A DNA stretch of 64,000 bases, from assembly GCA_903995115.1 (NCBI GenBank), contig LR877167.1, positions 248,001 to 312,000 of the forward strand, given 5' to 3'. The notes under the pieces were generated by a model, which worked only from the letters and a program-made list of their open reading frames with translations, made no database searches and was not told the origin of the DNA. Shown here one piece after another: positions 42,701 through 54,700 of this stretch. The first letter of the stretch is position 1, and every line of letters begins with the position of its first letter. Source of the DNA: Angomonas deanei. Lineage: Eukaryota > Euglenozoa > Kinetoplastea > Trypanosomatida > Trypanosomatidae. The position numbers and the translations under genes are program-made.

Positions 42701-45700
42701 CTCATCTGTGGCGTCCTTCACGTCCTTGGCCAGCTCCTCGGCGCGGTCCTTCAGCTGGTCTTCCAGTGCCTTGATTCCATCAGCGTTCTTGACGGGGTCC
42801 TCCTTGAGGTCCTCCAACTGGTTGGCGAGGGCGCGGAACTCGGGGTCCTCCATCACACCAGCGTCACGCAACGTGATGCCGTCAATCGGCTCGTCGGGCA
42901 GGAACGGGAACTCCTCGTGAAGATCAGCGTCCTTGATCGCGTCTCTGTGCTTGGCAGCCGCCTCATCGAATGCGATAAGCTGGGCAAGGTCGTTCATGGC
43001 CTTCTCCAGGCGCTTCGCCTCCGGCCCGTTCGCCGTCTCGGGGTCCTTTGCCAGCTCATCGTACGCTGCGTGCAGCTTGGCAAACTCGGGGTCGGAGTCG
43101 AGGTCCAGCTCGCGAAGTGGGGTCTTACCGACATCCACGAAGGGAAGCGCGTCGCGCAATGCCTTCTCTTCCTCCGCGGCCTGGTCGGCGAGCTCCTTGG
43201 CACGATCCTTCATCTGCTCCTCAACGTCCTTGAGTGCCTCCTCATTCGCTTCGGGGTCCTGGGCGAGACGCGCGTGCTCCTCCTCAAGTGCGGCGAACGG
43301 CTCATCGTCCTTCAGGGGCAGTTCCTCAATGGGAATTCCGTTGATCTCGCTTGGCAGGAAGGGCATCTGCTCCAGAAGCGCTTCCTTCTGACGAGCCTGT
43401 TCAGCCGCCGCCTTCTCGTCGTCGTCCTTGAGTTGCTCGGCGCGGTCCCTCATCTGCTCCTCCACGCAGCGGATAGCGGGCGCGTTCTTCTCGGGATCCT
43501 CCTCAATGAGGGCGTCACGGAGCGCCTCAAGTTGTTCGTAGTAGGGGTCCTTCATGTCCGTGGCGGCTAGGCACGGGGCTTCCTCCGGCTCGTTGAGAGT
43601 ACCTGTGCGGGGCTTCCCGTTGTTGTCGTCGTCGCGTGGTGCTCCCATCTCGTCCTCCGGTGCGACCTTCTTTCCTTGGTCGAGCGGCTTTTCTGGGAGG
43701 GCCTCGTCGTCGTCGCGTAGTTCGCCGCTCTGTTCCTCTGGCACGGCGCTAAAGCTGGTGGAGGAACCTATGCTGCCCTTTCTCTTAGCTCGCTTATCCT
43801 TGGGCTTATCCATCGTGGCCTCTTTAGTTTCGGGGTCCTCGTCGCGTGGGGATCCCATCTCGTGTTCTGGTGCATTCTTCACGTCTACGTTGGGTTTGTC
43901 GTCCTCCTCCGGCTCGTTGAGACCACCTGTACGGGGCTTCCCGTTGTTGTCGTCGTCGCGTGGTGCTCCCATCTCGTCCTCCGGTGCGACCTTCTTTCCT
44001 TGGTCGAGCGGTTTATCTGGTAGGGCCTCGTCGTCGTCGCGTAGTTCGCCGCTCTGTTCCTCTGGCACGGCGCTGAAGCTGGTGGAGGAACCTATGCTGC
44101 CCTTTCTCTTACCTCGCTTGTCCTTGGGCTTATCCATCGTGGCCTCTTTAGTTTCGGGGTCCTCGTCGCGTGGGGATCCCATCTCGTGTTCTGGTGCGTT
44201 CTTCACGTCTACGTTGGGTTTGTCGTCCTCCTCCGGCTCGTTGAGACCACCTGTACGGGGCTTCCCGTTGTTGTCGTCGTCGCGTGGTGCTCCCATCTCG
44301 TCCTCCGGTGCGACCTTCTTTCCTTGGTCGAGCGGCTTTTCTGGGAGGGCCTCGTCGTCGTCGCGTAGTTCGCCGCTCTGTTCCTCTGGCACGGCGCTAA
44401 AGCTGGTGGAGGAACCCATACTACCCTTTCTCTTAGCTCGCTTATCCTTGGGCTTATCCATCGTGGCCTCTTTAGTTTCGGGGTCCTCGTCGCGTGGGGA
44501 TCCCATCTCGTGTTCTGGTGCGTTCTTCACGTCCACGTTGGGCTTGTCGTCCTCCTCCGGCTCGTTCAGACCACCTGTACGGGGCTTCTCGTTGTTGTCG
44601 TCGCGCGGTGCTCCCATCTCGTCCTCCGGTGCGACCTTCTTTCCTTGGTCGAGCGGCTTTTCTGGGAGGGCCTCGTCGTCGTCGCGTAGTTCGCCGCTCT
44701 GTTCCTCTGGCACGGCGCTAAAGCTGGTGGAGGAACCCATGCTGCCCTTTCTCTTACCTCGCTTGTCCTTGGGCTTATCCATCGTGGCCTCTTTAGTTTC
44801 GGGGTCCTCGTCGCGTGGGGATCCCATCTCGTGTTCTGGTGCGTTCTTCACGTCTACGTTGGGTTTGTCGTCCTCCTCCGGCTCGTTGAGAGTACCTGTG
44901 CGAGGCTTGCCATCTGCGTCGTCGTCGCGTGGTGCTCCCATCTCGTCCTCCGGTGCGACCTTCTTTCCTTGGTCGAGCGGTTTATCTGGTAGGGCCTCAT
45001 CGTCGTCGCGTAGTTCGCCGCTCTGTTCCTCTGGCACGGCGCTGAAGCTGGTGGAGGAACCTATGCTGCCCTTTCTCTTACCTCGCTTGTCCTTGGGCTT
45101 ATCCATCGTGGCCTCTTTAGTTTCGGGGTCCTCGTCGCGTGGGGATCCCATCTCGTGTTCTGGTGCGTTCTTCACGTCTACGTTGGGCTTGCCGTCCTCC
45201 TCCGGCTCGTTCAGACCACCTGTACGGGGCTTCTCGTTGTCGTCGTCGCGTGGTGCTCCCATCTCGTCCTCCGGTGCGACCTTCTTTCCTTGGTCGAGCG
45301 GCTTTTCTGGGAGAGCCTCATCGTCGTCGGGCAGTTCGCCGCTCTGTTCCTCTGGTATAGCACTGAAGCTGGTGGAGGAACCTATGCTGCCCTTTCTCTT
45401 ACCTCGCTTGTCCTTGGGCTTATCCATCGTGGCCTCTTTAGTTTCGGGGTCCTCGTCGCGTGGGGATCCCATCTCGTGTTCTGGTGCGTTCTTCACGTCT
45501 ACGTTGGGCTTGTCGTCCTCCTCCGGCTCGTTCAGACCACCTGTACGGGGCTTCTCGTTGTTGTCGTCGTCGCGTGGTGCTCCCATCTCGTCCTCCGGTG
45601 CGACCTTCTTTCCTTGGTCGAGCGGCTTATCTGGTAGGGCCTCGTCGTCGGGCAGTTCGCCACTCTGCTCTTCTGGTATAGCACTGAAGCTGGTGGAGGA

Positions 45701-48700
45701 ACCTATGCTGCCCTTTCTCTTACCTCGCTTGTCCTTGGGCTTATCCATCGTGGCCTCTTTAGTTTCGGGGTCCTCGTCGCGTGGGGATCCCATCTCGTGT
45801 TCTGGTGCGTTCTTCACGTCTACGTTGGGTTTGTCGTCCTCCTCCGGCTCGTCCAGACCACCCGTGCGGGGCTTGCCATCTGCGTCGTCATCGCCCGGGG
45901 CACCCATCTCCTTCTCGGGTGCGTTCTCGACATCCGCCGCTGGACTGTCGTCTCCCGCCTCCTCGGACGTCATGGGGGGTTCCTTTTGATGTATAGGCAC
46001 CTCGTCGCCAGGCTTAGCTTCCGTGGGCTGCTGCTCGTTATCCTCTGGCTCATCCATATCCTTCCTGAGTGGGTCTGCGTCCTTGTCGCCGGGAGCGCCC
46101 ATCTCGTGTTCTGGTGCGTCACCGACATCAACGTTGGGCTTGTCGTCCTCCTCCGGCTCGTCCAGACCACCCGTGCGGGGCTTGCCATCTGCGTCATCAT
46201 CACCCGGGGCACCCATCTCCTTCTCGGGTGCGTTTTCTCGACATCCGCCGCTGGACTGTCTCTCCCCCACGTCATGGGCTGATCCTTTTGAGGTTGCCCA
46301 CGTCGCCGATCGTTTATCCTCTGGCTCATCCATATCCTTTCCTGAGTGGGTCTGCGTCCTTGTCGCCGGGAGCGCCCATCTCGCGTTCTGGTGCGTCACC
46401 GACATCAACGTTGGGCTTGTCGTCCTCCTCCGGCTCGTCCAGACCACCCGTGCGGGGCTTGCCATCTGCGTCATCATCACCCGGGGCACCCATCTCCTTC
46501 TCGGGTGCGTTCTCGACATCCGCCGCTGGACTGTCGTCTCCCGCCTCCTGGGCGTCATGGGGGTTCCTTTTGATGTATAGGCACCTCGTCGCCAGGCTTA
46601 GCTTCCGTGGGCTGCTGCTCGTTATCCTCTGGCTCGTCCATATCCTTCCTGAGTGGGTCTGCGTCCTTGTCGCCGGGAGCGCCCATCTCGCGTTCTGGTG
46701 CGTCACCAACATCAACGTTGGGCTTGTCGTCCTCCTCCGGCTCGTCCAGACCACCAGTGCGGGGCTTGCCATCTGCGTCATCATCACCCGGGGCACCCAT
46801 CTCCTTCTCGGGTGCGTTTTCGACATCCGCCGTTGGGCTGATCGTCTCTCGGGACTTGAGGTCCACGTGGGCTGCTGATCGTCTTCCTCTGGCTCATCCA
46901 TGTCTTTCTTAAGTGGGTCTGCGTCCTTGTCGCCGGGGGCGCCCATCTCGTGTTCTGGTGCGTCACCAACATCAACGTTGGGCTTGTCGTCCTCCTCCGG
47001 CTCGTCCAGACCACCAGTGCGGGGCTTACCATCTGCGTCGTCATCACCCGGGGCACCCATCTCCTTCTCGGGTGCGTTCTCGACGTCCGCCGCTGGACTG
47101 TCGTCTCCCGCCTCCTCGGACGTCATGGGGGGTTCCTTTTGATGTATAGGCACCTCGTCGCCAGGCTTAGCTTCCGTGGGCTGCTGCTCGTTATCCTCTG
47201 GCTCGTCCATATCCTTCCTGAGTGGGTCTGCTTCCTTGTCGCCAGGAGTGCCCATAGCGTGCTCCGGAGCGTCACCGACATCAACGTTGGGCTTGTCGTC
47301 CTCCTCCGGCTCGTCCAGACCACCCGTGCGGGGCTTGCCATCTGCGTCATCATCACCCGGGGCACCCATCTCCTTCTCGGGTGCGTTGTCGACATCGACA
47401 CGGGGATCTTTATCAAGTGGTTGGTCTGGCAGTCCCTCGTCATCGGGCAGTTCAGAAGTTTCGTCTTCTGGGCGCAGAGATCGTGGGAGCCGAGCTGAGA
47501 CTTCCACTCCTGCTGGGGCGTCGGGAGTGCCGGCCTTTTCTGCGTCCTTGTCGCCTGGAGTGCCCATCTCGTGTTCCGGTGCGTCACCGACATCAACGTT
47601 GGGCTTGTCGTCCTCCTCCGGCTCGTCCAGACCACCCGTGCGGGGCTTGCCATCTGCGTCATCATCACCCGGGGCACCCATCTCCTTCTCGGGTGCGTTT
47701 TCTACGTTGGGCTGATCCTTGAGGTCCACGTTGCGATCGTCTTCCTCTGGCTCATCCATGTCTTTCTTAAGTGGGTCTGCGTCCTTGTCGCCGGGAGCGC
47801 CCATCTCGTGTTCTGGTGCGTCACCAACATCAACGTTGGGCTTGTCGTCCTCCTCCGGCTCGTTCAGACCACCTGTGCGGGGCTTACCATCTGCGTCGTC
47901 ATCACCCGGGGCACCCATCTCCTTCTCGGGTGCGTTCTCGACATCCGCCGCTGGACTGTCGTCTCCCGCCTCCTCGGACGTCATGGGGGGTTCCTTTTGA
48001 TGTATAGGCACCTCGTCGCCAGGCTTAGCTTCCGTGGGCTGCTGCTCGTTATCCTCTGGCTCGTCCATATCCTTCCTGAGTGGGTCTGCGTCCTTGTCGC
48101 CGGGGGCGCCCATCTCGCGTTCTGGTGCGTCACCAACATCAACGTTGGGCTTGTCGTCCTCCTCCGGCTCGTTCAGACCACCAGTGCGGGGCTTGCCATC
48201 TGCGTCATCATCACCCGGGGCACCCATCTCCTTCTCGGGTGCGTTTTCTACGTTGGGCTGATCCTTGAGGTCCACGTTGCGATCGTCTTCCTCTGGCTCA
48301 TCCATGTCTTGTCTTAAGTGGGACAGCAGAGAACGTGGGAGCCGAGCTGAAACCCCCCCCCCCCCGGGGGGGGGGGGGGAAGCTTTTTTTTTTTCCTTTT
48401 TTTTTTTCTGCGTCTTTGTCGCCGGGGAGCGCCCATCTCGTGTTCCGGTGCGTCACCGACATCAACGTTGGGCTTGTCGTCCTCCTCCGGCTCGTTCAGA
48501 CCACCTGTGCGGGGCTTACCATCTGCGTCGTCATCACCCGGGGCACCCATCTCCTTCTCGGGTGCGTTCTCGACATCCGCCGCTGGACTGTCGTCTCCCG
48601 CCTCCTCGGACGTCATGGGGGGTTCCTTTTGATGTATAGGCACCTCGTCGCCAGGCTTAGCTTCCGTGGGCTGCTGCTCGTTATCCTCTGGCTCGTCCAT

Positions 48701-51700
48701 ATCCTTCCTGAGTGGGTCTGCGTCCTTGTCGCCGAGGGCGCCCATCTCGCGTTCTGGTGCGTCACCGACATCAACGTTGGGCTTGTCGTCCTCCTCCGGC
48801 TCGTCCAGACCACCCGTGCGGGGCTTGCCATCTGCGTCATCATCACCCGGGGCACCCATCTCCTTCTCGGGTGCGTTTTCTACGTTGGGCTGGTCCTTGA
48901 GGTCCACGTTGCGATCATCTTCCTCTGGCTCGTCCATATCCTTCCTGAGTGGGTCTGCGTCCTTGTCGCCGGGAGCGCCCATCTCGTGTTCCGGGGCGTC
49001 ACCGACATCAACGTTGGGCTTGTCGTCCTCCTCCGGCTCGTCCAGACCACCCGTGCGGGGCTTACCATCTGCGTCGTCATCACCCGGGGCACCCATCTCC
49101 TTCTCGGGTGCGTTCTCGACATCCGCCGCTGGACTGTCGTCTCCCGCCTCCTCGGACGTCATGGGGGGTTCCTTTTGATGTATAGGCACCTCGTCGCCAG
49201 GCTTAGCTTCCGTGGGCTGCTGCTCGTTATCCTCTGGCTCGTCCATATCCTTCCTGAGTGGGTCTGCGTCCTTGTCGCCGGGAGCGCCCATCTCGTGTTC
49301 TGGTGCGTCACCAACATCAACGTTGGGCTTGTCGTCCTCCTCCGGCTCGTCCAGACCACCAGTGCGGGGCTTGCCATCTGCGTCATCATCACCCGGGGCA
49401 CCCATCTCCTTCTCGGGTGCGTTTTCTACGTTGGGCTGATCCTTGAGGTCCACGTCGCGATCGTCTTCCTCTGGCTCATCCATGTCTTTCTTAAGTGGGT
49501 CTGCGTCCTTGTCGCCGGGAGCGCCCATCTCGTGCTCTGGTGCGTCACCGACATCAACGTTGGGCTTGTCGTCCTCCTCCGGCTCGTCCAGACCACCAGT
49601 GCGGGGCTTACCATCTGCGTCGTCATCACCCGGGGCACCCATCTCCTTCTCGGGTGCGTTGTCGACATCGACACGGGGATCTTTATCAAGTGGTTGGTCT
49701 GGCAGTCCCTCGTCATCGGGCAGTTCAGAAGTTTCGTCTTCTGGGACAGCAGAGAACGTGGGAGCCGAGCTGAGACTTCCACTCCTGCTGGGGCGTCGGG
49801 GAGCACGGTCCTTTAGCTCCGCTTGCTTTTCCTCTGGGTCTTTGTCGCCGGGAGCGCCCATGGCGTGCTCGGGCGATTCCCCGACATCAACGTTGGGCTT
49901 GTCGTCCTCCTCCGGCTCGTCCAGACCACCCGTGCGGGGCTTGCCATCTGCGTCATCATCACCCGGGGCACCCATCTCCTTCTCGGGTGCGTTTTCTACG
50001 TTGGGCTGATCCTTGAGGTCCACGTTGCGATCGTCTTCCTCTGGCTCATCCATGTCTTTCTTAAGTGGGTCTGCGTCCTTGTCGCCGGGAGCGCCCATCT
50101 CGTGTTCTGGTGCGTCACCGACATCAACGTTGGGCTTGTCGTCCTCCTCCGGCTCGTCCAGACCACCCGTGCGGGGCTTGCCATCTGCGTCATCATCACC
50201 CGGGGCACCCATCTCCTTCTCGGGTGCGTTCTCTACATCGACATGGGGATCTTTGTCAAGTGGTTGGTCTGGAAGTCCCTCGTCATCGGGCAGTTCAGAA
50301 GTTTCGTCTTCTGGGACAGCAGAGAACGTGGGAGCCGAGCTGAGACTTCCACTCCTGCTGGGGCGTCGGGGAGCACGGTCCTTTAGCTCCGCTTGCTTTT
50401 CCTCTGGGTCTTTATCGCCTGGAGTGCCCATCTCGTGTTCCGGTGCGTCACCGACATCAACGTTGGGTTTGTCGTCCTCCTCCGGCTCGTTCAGACCACC
50501 TGTGCGGGGCTTGCCATCTGCGTCATCATCACCCGGGGCACCCATCTCCTTCTCGGGTGCGTTTTCTACGTTGGGCTGATCCTTGGGTCCACGTTGCGAT
50601 CGTCTTCCTCTGGCTCATCCTGTCTTTCTTAGTGGGTTGCGTCCTTGTCGCCGGGAGCGCCCATGGCGTGCTCGGGCGATTCCCCGACATCAACGTTGGG
50701 CTTGTCGTCCTCCTCCGGCTCGTCCAGACCACCTGTGCGGGGCTTGCCATCTGCGTCATCATCACCCGGGGCACCCATCTCCTTCTCGGGTGCGTTCTCG
50801 ACGTCCGCCGCTGGACTGTCGTCTCCCGCCTCCTCGGACGTCATGGGGGGTTCCTTTTGATGTATAGGCACCTCGTCGCCAGGCTTAGCTTCCGTGGGCT
50901 GCTGCTCGTTATCCTCTGGCTCGTCCATATCCTTCCTGAGTGGGTCTGCGTCCTTGTCGCCGGGAGTGCCCATCTCGTGTTCCGGTGCGTCACCAACATC
51001 AACGTTGGGCTTGTCGTCCTCCTCCGGCTCGTCCATACCACCCGTGCGGGGCTTACCATCTGCGTCGTCATCACCCGGGGCACCCATCTCCTTCTCGGGT
51101 GCGTTTTCTACGTTGGGCTGGTCCTTGAGGTCCACGTTGCGATCATCTTCCTCTGGCTCATCCATATCCTTCCTGAGTGGGTCTGCGTCCTTGTCGCCGG
51201 GAGCGCCCATCTCGTGTTCTGGTGCGTCACCGACATCAACGTTGGGCTTGTCGTCCTCCTCTGGCTCGTCCAGACCACCAGTGCGAGGCTTGCCATCTGC
51301 GTCATCATCACCCGGGGCACCCATCTCCTTCTCGGGTGCGTTCTCGACATCCGCCGCTGGACTGTCGTCTCCCGCCTCCTCGGACGTCATGGGGGGTTCC
51401 TTTTGCTGTATAGGCACCTCATCGCCAGGCTTAGCTTCCGTGGGCTGCTGCTCGTTATCCTCTGGCTCGTCCATATCCTTGTGGAGCGGGTTGGGATCTT
51501 TGTCACCTGGGGTACCCATGGCGTGCTCGGGAGCATCTCCGACGTCGGTAGGCTGCTTGGGTTCATCGTTGTCGCGCATTTCCTTGCTCTCGTCTTCGGG
51601 AATCTCGGCAAAGCGGGGAGCCTTATCCTGGTCGTCCTCCTTTTGGAGACGGGGTGGCTTTGAGTCGTCTAGGGCATTTTCAAGTGCCTCTGGGTCCTTT

Positions 51701-54700
51701 TCCCCAGGAGTGCCCATGGCGTGCTCCGGGGCGTCACCAACATCAACGTTGGGCTTGTCGTCCTCCTCCGGCTCGTCCAGACCACCCGTGCGGGGCTTAC
51801 CATCTGCGTCATCATCACCCGGGGCACCCATCTCCTTCTCGGGTGCGTTCTCAACATCCGCTGCTGGACTGTCGTCTCCCGCCTCCTCGGACGTCATGGG
51901 GGGTTCCTTTTGATGTATAGGCACCTCGTCGCCAGGCTTAGCTTCCGTGGGCTGCTGCTCGTTGTCCTCTGGCAGGTTAAGGTTGACGTCCCTGTTTTCT
52001 TGGTCCGTGTCGTCGTCCGGCTCATCCATGTCTTTGTGGAGCGGGTTGGGATCTTTGTCACCTGGGGTACCCATGGCGTGCTCGGGAGCATCTCCGACGT
52101 CGGTAGGCTGCTTGGGTTCATCGTTGTCGCGCATTTCCTTGCTCTCGTCTTCGGGAATCTCGGCGAAGCGGGGAGCCTTGTCCTGGTCGTCCTCCTTTTG
52201 GAGACGGGGTGGCTTCGAGTCGTCTAGGGCATTTTCGAGTTCCTCTGGGTCCTTTTCCCCAGGAGTGCCCATGGCGTGCTCCGGGGCGTCACCAACATCA
52301 ACGTTGGGTTTGTCGTCCTCCTCCGGCTCGTCCAGACCACCTGTGCGGGGCTTACCATCTGCGTCGTCATCACCCGGGGCACCCATCTCCTTCTCGGGTG
52401 CGTTCTCGACATCCGCCGCTGGACTGTCGTCTCCCGCCTCCTCGGACGTCATGGGGGGTTCTTTTTGCTGTATAGGCACCTCGTCGCCAGGCTTAGCTTC
52501 CGTGGGCTGCTGCTCGTTGTCCTCTGGCAGGTTAAGGTTGATGTCCCTGTTTTCTTGGTCCATGTCGTCGTCTGGCTCGTCCATGTCCTTGTGGAGGGGG
52601 TTGGGATCTTTGTCACCTGGGGTACCCATGGCGTGCTCGGGAGCATCTCCGACTGGGGCCGACGGAGCCGTAGTTTCCTCAGTAATGGGAGTCATAGCGC
52701 GGCCGCCTTGTAAGGAGTGTATAGGGCGTTGCGACGGCTCCTCGACGCACGCATCTTGGGGGAGGTTGGGAGTAGAACCGTGATCGTCATTGGTGTCTTC
52801 GGCTTCTTGTGGAGCAACAACGCTTGGTCTAGCGGTGGACATATGTCGAGGCGCGACAGTCTGCAGCACAGTGTCTTCTGACTGGGGAGACTCGTCGAAA
52901 GTTTCAAACACCTCGTCTCGCGGCGGCTGCGCCACTCTCTTTTTTTTGGTTGGGGCGCCATCGGGTGCAAGAGGATCCTCTTCCTCGTCTTCGTCTGGGT
53001 CACCTCCATCCTCGGCAAAGGGACCATCTTCTGGGGCTCCACGCGGCGCAGCGCGGGGTTTCCGCTTGCCTGTGGTCGGGCTGAGGTCTCCGTCCTCTTC
53101 GTCGTCGTCATCATCATCAGGATCTCCACCGTCTTCCGCAAAGGGTGCGTCGCGATCCTTGTTTCCACCCGCTTTTCTGGGTTTCTTTGGGGCGGTGGAC
53201 GGGTCAAGGCCATCCTCCTCTTCGTCCGTGTTGTCCTCCTCATCTTCGTCGCCTGCGTCGGAGGCTTCCCTGGGTCCGCCTTGTGTCGGCCTTCCCGCCT
53301 TGCGTTTGGGCTTAGCCCCGGTAGAGGGCCCGAAAGGACTTTCCTCCTCATCCTCTTCGTCGTCGTCTACCCCGTCGGAGTCGCCACCGGTGGATGCCTC
53401 TTGATCACCAGGATGCCTTCCCTGCGCCTTACGTTTAACCCCACCACGACCCAAACCGGGCTCGAGTGGCTCCTCACCTTCCTCGTCATCGTCAGTGTCG
53501 TCTATTCCGTCAGAGTCTTCACCGTCACTGATTTTCTGCTCGTCCTCTGGCTGATGCTTAATGGATCGGTTTCCGCCTGCATGTACGAGGTGCATGGAGA
53601 GAGGTTCTTCCTCATCTTCCTCCTCCTCTTCCGTCGTGTCATCAGAGTCCAATCCGTCGTCCGCTTGGTCGGGATTGTCGTGGTTGGTTTTCCCCGTGTT
53701 ATGCCGTCCGCCCTCATACACCAAGGCGGCGTCGAGCGGTTCTTCTTCGTCTTCATCCTCTTCTGTGGTCTCATCCGAATCCTTGTTGTCCCCTGCCTGG
53801 AAATCTTTAGGCTTGTTAACACCCGATTTATAGAGGTCACCACGATCACCAATTTGAGGATCTAGGGGATCCTCTTCATCCTCGTCATCTTCCGTGTCGG
53901 ACGGGGTAGCTTGCGGCGGGGGCTGAGGGGCGGCCGTAGTGGGCTTTTGCTTCTGGAGTTTTTTCTCACGAGCCTCTTTAGCGGCTTGTGCCTTGGCGAG
54001 TGTTTCGGGGTCGATTTCAACGTCATCGTCGTCCTCATCGTCGGCACTGGGATTCCCGCCAGGCGCACCTCCGCGTGGCTTGCGGTCCGCAGAGGGGTCT
54101 AGGGGATCCTCATCATCCTCGTCGCCCTCTCCGTCACCGTTCGGTCCCTTACCTGGGGCACCTCCGCGTGGCTTGCGGTCCGCAGAGGGGTCTAGGGGAT
54201 CCTCGTCATCCTCGTCGCCCTCTCCGTCACCGTTCGGTCCCTTACCTGGGGCACCTCCGCGTGGCTTGCGGTCCGCAGAGGGGTCTAGGGGATCCTCGTC
54301 ATCCTCGTCGCCCTCTCCGTCGGCGTTGGGGTTCTTGCCGGGTGCGCCAGCAGCACGCTTAGGTTTACCCTGTGTGGAAGGATCTAGCGGGTCCTCCTCC
54401 TCATCTTTCTCGCCGTCCGGGTTTTCTTCACCGGCGAGAGGATCGCCGGGTTGTCTACCACCAGTGGAGCGCTTCGGTTTGTCTTGTGTGGAGGGGTCCA
54501 GTGGATCTTCCTGCTCTTCGTCTTCCGGACCATCCGGGTTTTCTTCACCGGCGAGAGGATCGCCGGGTCGCCTGCCGCCCGCAGCTCGCTTGGGGCCATC
54601 TTGCGTGGAGGGATCGAGCGGTTCCTCCTCGTCTTCTTCATCATCCTCTTCGTCTCCCTTTTCACCTGCCTGAAAATCTTTAGGCTTATTATGACCCGCC

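Larger units (their letters stand above)
20735..43575 (-). repeat. 1,908-bp super-repeat (type A), 12 copies
   Basis: Twelve copies of a unit of 635-636 codons (1,905-1,908 bases, plus a few bases at break sites), recognisable by CLA(G/A)TDMKDPYYEQL near 43560, 41650, 39745, 37840, 35933, 34025, 32116, 30210, 28300, 26390, 24482 and 22570. Each unit has eight helical modules and a basic-then-acidic linker (RRRRPSAHLKP, EDDEVAELPDEDGGLPDQPL). Copies are nearly identical in DNA. Confidence 0.93.
45890..52690 (-). repeat. Acidic PEHEMG/PEKEMG repeat field
   Basis: Several alternating unit types share a GDAPEHEMGAPGDKD or ENAPEKEMGAPGDDDADG core. They are joined by KPRTGGLDEPEEDDKPNVDV, by a block with AKPGDEVPIHQKEPPMTSEE, or by NVDLKDQPNV. 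Some units contain SFSAIPE-like modules (TFSAVPEDETSEL, RFAEIPEDESKEM). Expected to be disordered and strongly negative. Confidence 0.85.

Noticed and set aside
21634-50545. Reading the breaks as a decayed pseudogene or as many separate genes
   Set aside because: Most breaks fall at inter-copy variant sites, an 11-kb stretch of diverged repeats is fully open, and no spacer or UTR-like DNA lies between the segments.
21634-50545. Cis-introns at the breaks
   Set aside because: The shifts are only a few bases, no GT...AG interval is needed or seen, and cis-introns are very rare in kinetoplastids.
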